Source: a bacterium
Lineage (GTDB): Bacteria; Verrucomicrobiota; Verrucomicrobiae; Opitutales; Opitutaceae
Length of the DNA: 9,446 nucleotides
Direction: 5' to 3'
NCBI GenBank assembly: GCA_021780625.1
Contig: JAJXYI010000407.1
Location: forward strand, 1 to 9,446
Positions 7,039 through 9,446 of the stretch are shown here, in pieces. How positions within the stretch are numbered: position 1 is the first letter of the stretch; the number at the start of each line of letters is the position of its first letter. The notes beneath the pieces were generated by a model. It made no database searches. It was not told where the DNA came from and saw only the letters and a list, made by a program, of their open reading frames with translations. The translations under genes and the position numbers were made by a program.

Positions 7039-7716
7039 ATGAGCTCGATTCACGACCTCCGGAAGACGATCGCACGCCTGCGTGCCCCGGGCGGGTGCCC
7101 CTGGGACCAGGAGCAGACACACCAGACCCTCACGCGCTGCCTGATCGACGAATGCAGCGAATTGCTGGACACAATCGACCGGATGGACATGCCGCACATG
7201 CGCGAGGAGCTGGGAGATGTGCTGATCCAGGTGATTTTCCACGCGCAATTGGCCGAGGAGGCGGGCCATTTCGATCTCGAGGACGTGGCGAAGGAGGTGA
7301 ACGAGAAGCTGATTCGGCGTCACCCGCACGTGTTTGGGGAGGGCCGGCTGAACACCTCCGAGCAGGTGTTGACCCAATGGGAGCTGATCAAGGCGCAGGA
7401 GAAGAAGGCGGCCGGAAAGACCGAGTCGGGGGTGTTCAAGGAATTGCCTCCGCGGCTGCCCGCACTGATGTACGCCGAGGCGGTCTGGAAGCAGATTGAG
7501 AAGAAGAAGCTTCCTGCCGACGGACTGGTGGACCGCGCGGCCGTGGCGCGCCGAGCCGCTGAACTGGACGACGACAAGCTCGGCCGGATGCTGTTCGAGA
7601 TTGCGGCCGCGTGCCGGGAGCGCGGGCTCGACCCGGAAGGCGCGCTGCGGCGCGAGACGCTGAGGATCCAGGCGGAAGTCGAGCGCAAGGTGCTCCATGG
7701 AGACAAGGCCGGCTGA
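7039..7716 (+). CDS. mazG: Nucleoside triphosphate pyrophosphohydrolase MazG
   Basis: MazG hydrolyses (d)NTPs to monophosphate and pyrophosphate, cleaning the nucleotide pool; in E. coli it also lowers ppGpp. The 225-residue protein begins with the family-typical RLRAPGGCPWDQEQTH (13-28). The metal site E-x-x-E ... E-x-x-D is intact: E38, E41, E57 and D60. The LIRRHPHVFGEG element (91-102) and the W-E-x-I-K linker (114-118) follow. The second MazG-like half (about 145-220) is shortened: the expected G-D reads LGR (181-183) and its first acidic helix is missing. ATG 7039 fits the family start. A GTG at 7012 would add nine unlikely residues. AGGAG lies only one base from the ATG, unusually close. 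The gene overlaps the following recombinase by 20 bases. Confidence 0.94.
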   Translation: MSSIHDLRKTIARLRAPGGCPWDQEQTHQTLTRCLIDECSELLDTIDRMDMPHMREELGDVLIQVIFHAQLAEEAGHFDLEDVAKEVNEKLIRRHPHVFGEGRLNTSEQVLTQWELIKAQEKKAAGKTESGVFKELPPRLPALMYAEAVWKQIEKKKLPADGLVDRAAVARRAAELDDDKLGRMLFEIAAACRERGLDPEGALRRETLRIQAEVERKVLHGDKAG

Positions 7717-8635
7717 TCCGTTGGAGGCGTTGAAGACCTCCTGGTGGCTGCCGTTCGAGGCCCACCTCGTGGGCGAGCGCCGCACCTCGCGGTATACGGT
7801 TCGCAACTACCGACAGGCGTTCGAGGACTTTTGCCGCTGGCTCGCGAACGCAGGGCTGGCGGATCGGGGTTTTGACGACCTGGACCGGAGAACGATTCGC
7901 GACTTCGTGATTGAGGCGCAACGGCGGTTTGACCGGCCGACCCTCCATAATCACGCCTCGGGCCTTCGCGCCTTCACGAAGTACTGGATGAAGCAGGGAC
8001 GCCTGCGGCGGAATCCCTGGGTGGGAGTCCCGTTGCCGAAGCTCGAAAAGCGGCTGCCCAAATTTCTTACCGAGGAGCAGGTCAAGCGGCTGCTCGAGGC
8101 GCCGCAGAGGCTGCTCGCGCGCGGTGAGATCGACGAACGGACCGCCTGGCGCGACCGGCTCGTCATGGAGCTGTTGTACGGCGGAGGCCTGCGTGTCAGC
8201 GAGGCATCGTCGCTCAACCTTGGGGATATCGATCCCGACACGGGCGTGGCGCGCGTGGTCGGAAAGGGCCGCAAGGAGCGGCTTTGTCCGCTTGGCGAAG
8301 TGGCCACGGCCGTGCTCAGGCGCTGGACGAGCACCTATTCAATTGGGGATGATCCTGTGTCCCCGGTGCTGGTGGATGGTGCCGGCCGGAGGCTGTCCGT
8401 GCGTGAGATCCAGCGCCTCATGAAACGGCACCTGGCGGAGGCCGGGCTGCCCACGGACCTGACTCCCCACAAACTTCGGCACAGCTATGCGACCCACCTG
8501 CTCAATGCGGGTGCGGATCTGCGCCTCGTCCAGGAACTCCTCGGTCACGCCAGTCTGAATACGACTCAGGTTTACACCCATGTCAGCATTGCCCGCCTGC
8601 GGGAGGTTTACGACAAGGCGCATCCGAGGGCGTGA
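7697..8635 (+). CDS. xerC: Tyrosine recombinase XerC/XerD
   Basis: This is a site-specific tyrosine recombinase; in most bacteria such proteins resolve chromosome dimers at dif during division. It has 312 residues. The N-terminal SAM-like DNA-binding domain (about 15-110) has the YTVRNYRQAFEDFCRWL helix (33-49). The catalytic domain (about 120-305) has the full set: R166 in GGGLRVSE, K190 in VVGKGRKER, H258 and R261 in PHKLRHSYATHLL, H284 in LLGHASLNTT, and the nucleophile Y293 in QVYTHV. An extra segment of about eight residues (around 137-148) separates the domains compared with E. coli XerD. The ATG lies inside the mazG end, with AAGG six bases upstream, so translation is probably coupled. 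XerC and XerD cannot be told apart with confidence from sequence alone. No attachment site or cargo is visible, so a housekeeping role is favoured over an integrase. Confidence 0.93.
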   Translation: METRPADPLEALKTSWWLPFEAHLVGERRTSRYTVRNYRQAFEDFCRWLANAGLADRGFDDLDRRTIRDFVIEAQRRFDRPTLHNHASGLRAFTKYWMKQGRLRRNPWVGVPLPKLEKRLPKFLTEEQVKRLLEAPQRLLARGEIDERTAWRDRLVMELLYGGGLRVSEASSLNLGDIDPDTGVARVVGKGRKERLCPLGEVATAVLRRWTSTYSIGDDPVSPVLVDGAGRRLSVREIQRLMKRHLAEAGLPTDLTPHKLRHSYATHLLNAGADLRLVQELLGHASLNTTQVYTHVSIARLREVYDKAHPRA

Positions 8636-8673
8636 GGCGACGGGACATCGGGAGTCCGAAATTTGGCACTGCG

Positions 8674-8722
8674 CTCCAGCCTTCAGCCTTTCAGTCCTTC
8701 AGTCTTCAGCCATTAATTTCAG
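8674..8722. repeat. Tandem CTTCAG-type degenerate repeats
   Basis: The spacer between the recombinase and the cysteine-cluster gene has six TCAG/CCAG-ended units: CTCCAG (8674-8679), CCTTCAG (8680-8686), CCTTTCAG (8687-8694), TCCTTCAG (8695-8702), TCTTCAG (8703-8709), and a last TTTCAG (8717-8722) after an ATTAA patch. The period is 7-8 bases, and the array ends two bases before the next ATG. Its role is unknown. The spacing is too short and irregular for CRISPR. Confidence 0.6.
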
Positions 8723-8723
8723 C

Positions 8724-8966
8724 ATGGATTGCCGACCGCACTGCGGCGCGTGCTGCATCGCGCCGAGCATCTCCTCGCTTGGAAAACCCGCCGGCGTTCC
8801 GTGTCCGCACCTGCTTGCCGACTACCGCTGTGCGTTGTTCGGCAAGCCGGAGCGCCCGGCTGTGTGCGTCAGCCTGAGGCCGACGGAGGAGATGTGCGGT
8901 GGGTGCAGGGCAGAGGCGATGGCGCACCTGACACGGCTCGAGCGCCTTACCCGCCCGGGTTCGTGA
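8724..8966 (+). CDS. YeiW-like small cysteine-cluster protein (YkgJ/UPF0153-type)
   Basis: This 80-residue cytoplasmic protein has nine cysteines: C3, C7, C10, C11, C27, C36, C48, C58 and C61. The opening C-x3-C-G-A-C-C-I-A-P-S-I-S-S, the central GKPAG (20-24) and the PAVC and EEMCGGC blocks match the E. coli YeiW pattern as I remember it. The cysteines suggest a zinc or iron-sulfur site, but the biochemical role of the family is not established. Compared with YeiW, the loop between PSISS and GKPAG is shortened to a single residue. ATG 8724 was chosen because the family motif starts two residues later; the frame is open further upstream only inside the recombinase gene. There is no Shine-Dalgarno sequence; the leader is the CTTCAG repeat array with an ATTAA patch. 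It is followed by a stem-loop around the stop codon. Confidence 0.85.
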   Translation: MDCRPHCGACCIAPSISSLGKPAGVPCPHLLADYRCALFGKPERPAVCVSLRPTEEMCGGCRAEAMAHLTRLERLTRPGS

Positions 8967-8977
8967 TCCCCGGGCGG
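8951..8977. terminator. Bidirectional terminator-like stem-loop between convergent genes
   Basis: CCGCCCGGG (8951-8959) and CCCGGGCGG (8969-8977) form a perfect 9-bp all-G/C stem with a 9-base loop. The loop contains the TGA stop (8964-8966) of the YeiW-like gene, and the structure lies 10 bases from the stop of the opposing oxidase gene. No T-run follows on either strand, so it may act through stalling or 3'-end protection rather than as a classic intrinsic terminator. Confidence 0.6.
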
Positions 8978-8987
8978 TCCCAAGGGC

Positions 8988-9446
8988 TCACTTGTGGTCC
9001 CAGGGCAGCTTCACGTCCAGCCGCGGGTGCCGCCAGACCTCGAAGCGCTCGAACATCTTGCCGGGATTGAGGATGCCGTTCGGATCCAGTGCGTCCTTGA
9101 CGGCCCGCATGGCGCGAACCTGGGCTTCGTTGTGTTGCAGCCTGAGGAAGGGCGTCTTTGCCAGGCCGATGCCGTGCTCGCCTGAGATTGCCCCGCCCAA
9201 TTCCACCACGGTCTCCATCAGTCTCCGCACCGCCTTCTCTGCGGCGCGACGTTCGACGCTGATCGCGCGGTGGTACATGATGTTCACGTGCAGGTTGCCG
9301 TCGGCGAGATGTCCGAAGGTCGGTATTGAGAGTTTGGATTCGCGGCGCAGGCGGTCCAGGAACCGTGCGAAGCGCACATAGTTTTGTGCGGGTACCACGA
9401 CGTCCTCGTTCAGCTTGGAATCGCCGAGTTCGAACATCGCTCCGCT
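8988..9446 (-). CDS. FAD-linked oxidase, GlcD/D-lactate dehydrogenase-like (C-terminal part; N-terminus outside window)
   Basis: The frame is open to the right edge, giving the last 152 residues of a larger flavoprotein of the VAO/PCMH family (usually about 450-500 residues, or longer with a fused Fe-S domain). Visible C-terminal FAD-oxidase motifs are FGHLADGNLHVNI (about 44-56 of the fragment), with the H-x-x-D-G-N-x-H metal/substrate pattern, GEHGIG (89-94) and LDPNGILNPGKMF (120-132). Such enzymes oxidise 2-hydroxy acids, for example glycolate or D-lactate, passing electrons to the respiratory chain; the substrate is not readable here. After NPGKMF the chain runs on for about 20 residues to the end in PWDHK. 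It converges on the YeiW-like gene, separated by the stem-loop. The ATG at 9437 is internal, not the start. Confidence 0.92.
   Translation of the reverse strand, partial: SGAMFELGDSKLNEDVVVPAQNYVRFARFLDRLRRESKLSIPTFGHLADGNLHVNIMYHRAISVERRAAEKAVRRLMETVVELGGAISGEHGIGLAKTPFLRLQHNEAQVRAMRAVKDALDPNGILNPGKMFERFEVWRHPRLDVKLPWDHK

Noticed and set aside
6119..7042. Plus-strand open frame opposite trpC
   Set aside because: It is antisense to trpC, whose catalytic residues are all present. The product resembles no known family.
6932..7120. N-terminal extension of trpC up to 7120
   Set aside because: The 63 extra residues are Ser/Arg/Pro-rich, overlap the mazG coding start, and precede the family-typical start at 6931.
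6796..7806. Minus-strand open frame opposite mazG and the trpC start region
   Set aside because: It overlaps two well-supported genes on other frames and has low-complexity composition.
7697..8635. Recombinase considered as the integrase of a mobile element
   Set aside because: There is no tRNA, no direct-repeat attachment site, and no phage or plasmid cargo. It overlaps mazG and looks like a housekeeping Xer protein.
8674..8722. Repeat array considered as a CRISPR or integron attC site
   Set aside because: Units are 7-8 bases with no spacers, no cas genes are nearby, and no attC-like inverted core sites are visible.

Overview
The window is GC-rich, gene-dense bacterial chromosome with gaps of 0 to about 107 bases. 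It carries housekeeping genes (recQ, rsmA/ksgA, trpC, mazG, a Xer recombinase) beside two glycosyltransferases, a secreted protein of unknown function, a GNAT acetyltransferase, a YeiW-like cysteine-cluster protein and an FAD-linked oxidase. No phage, transposon, plasmid, CRISPR, tRNA or rRNA signal was seen. The mix of genes, the strong GC bias and the scarcity of Shine-Dalgarno sequences fit a Verrucomicrobiota (Opitutales-like) genome, but that is an inference from memory of protein style and not a database result.

Layout. Bases 2-2034 (+) hold the end of a TPR/GT9-like glycosyltransferase that overlaps by 7 bases a GT-B glycosyltransferase of the GT4 type; they look like the tail of a glycan or protein-glycosylation cluster. 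A small hairpin at 2042-2058 separates them from the convergent block on the minus strand. That block reads, in transcription order, trpC (6931-6125), rsmA/ksgA (6107-5280), a secreted protein (5226-4513), a GNAT acetyltransferase (4495-3986) and recQ (3920-2058). The gaps are 17, 53, 17 and 65 bases, so the first four probably form one operon, while recQ has an AT-rich leader and may have its own promoter. A 107-base divergent region (6932-7038), with a perfect 7-bp dyad next to the mazG start, separates trpC from the plus-strand pair mazG-xer (7039-8635), which overlap by 20 bases. After an 88-base spacer with an array of CTTCAG-like repeats comes an 80-residue YeiW-like protein (8724-8966). 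A perfect 9-bp stem around its stop codon divides it from the convergent FAD-linked oxidase (8988-9446, cut by the window edge).

Working together. The minus-strand block mixes tryptophan synthesis, ribosome maturation and an envelope protein without an obvious single pathway. mazG (nucleotide-pool sanitation) and xer (chromosome-dimer resolution or other site-specific recombination) are genome-maintenance genes that may be translationally coupled. I found no convincing multi-gene novel system. The most worthwhile leads are the mazG leader dyad, the CTTCAG repeat array, the unknown secreted protein and the reduced second half of MazG.
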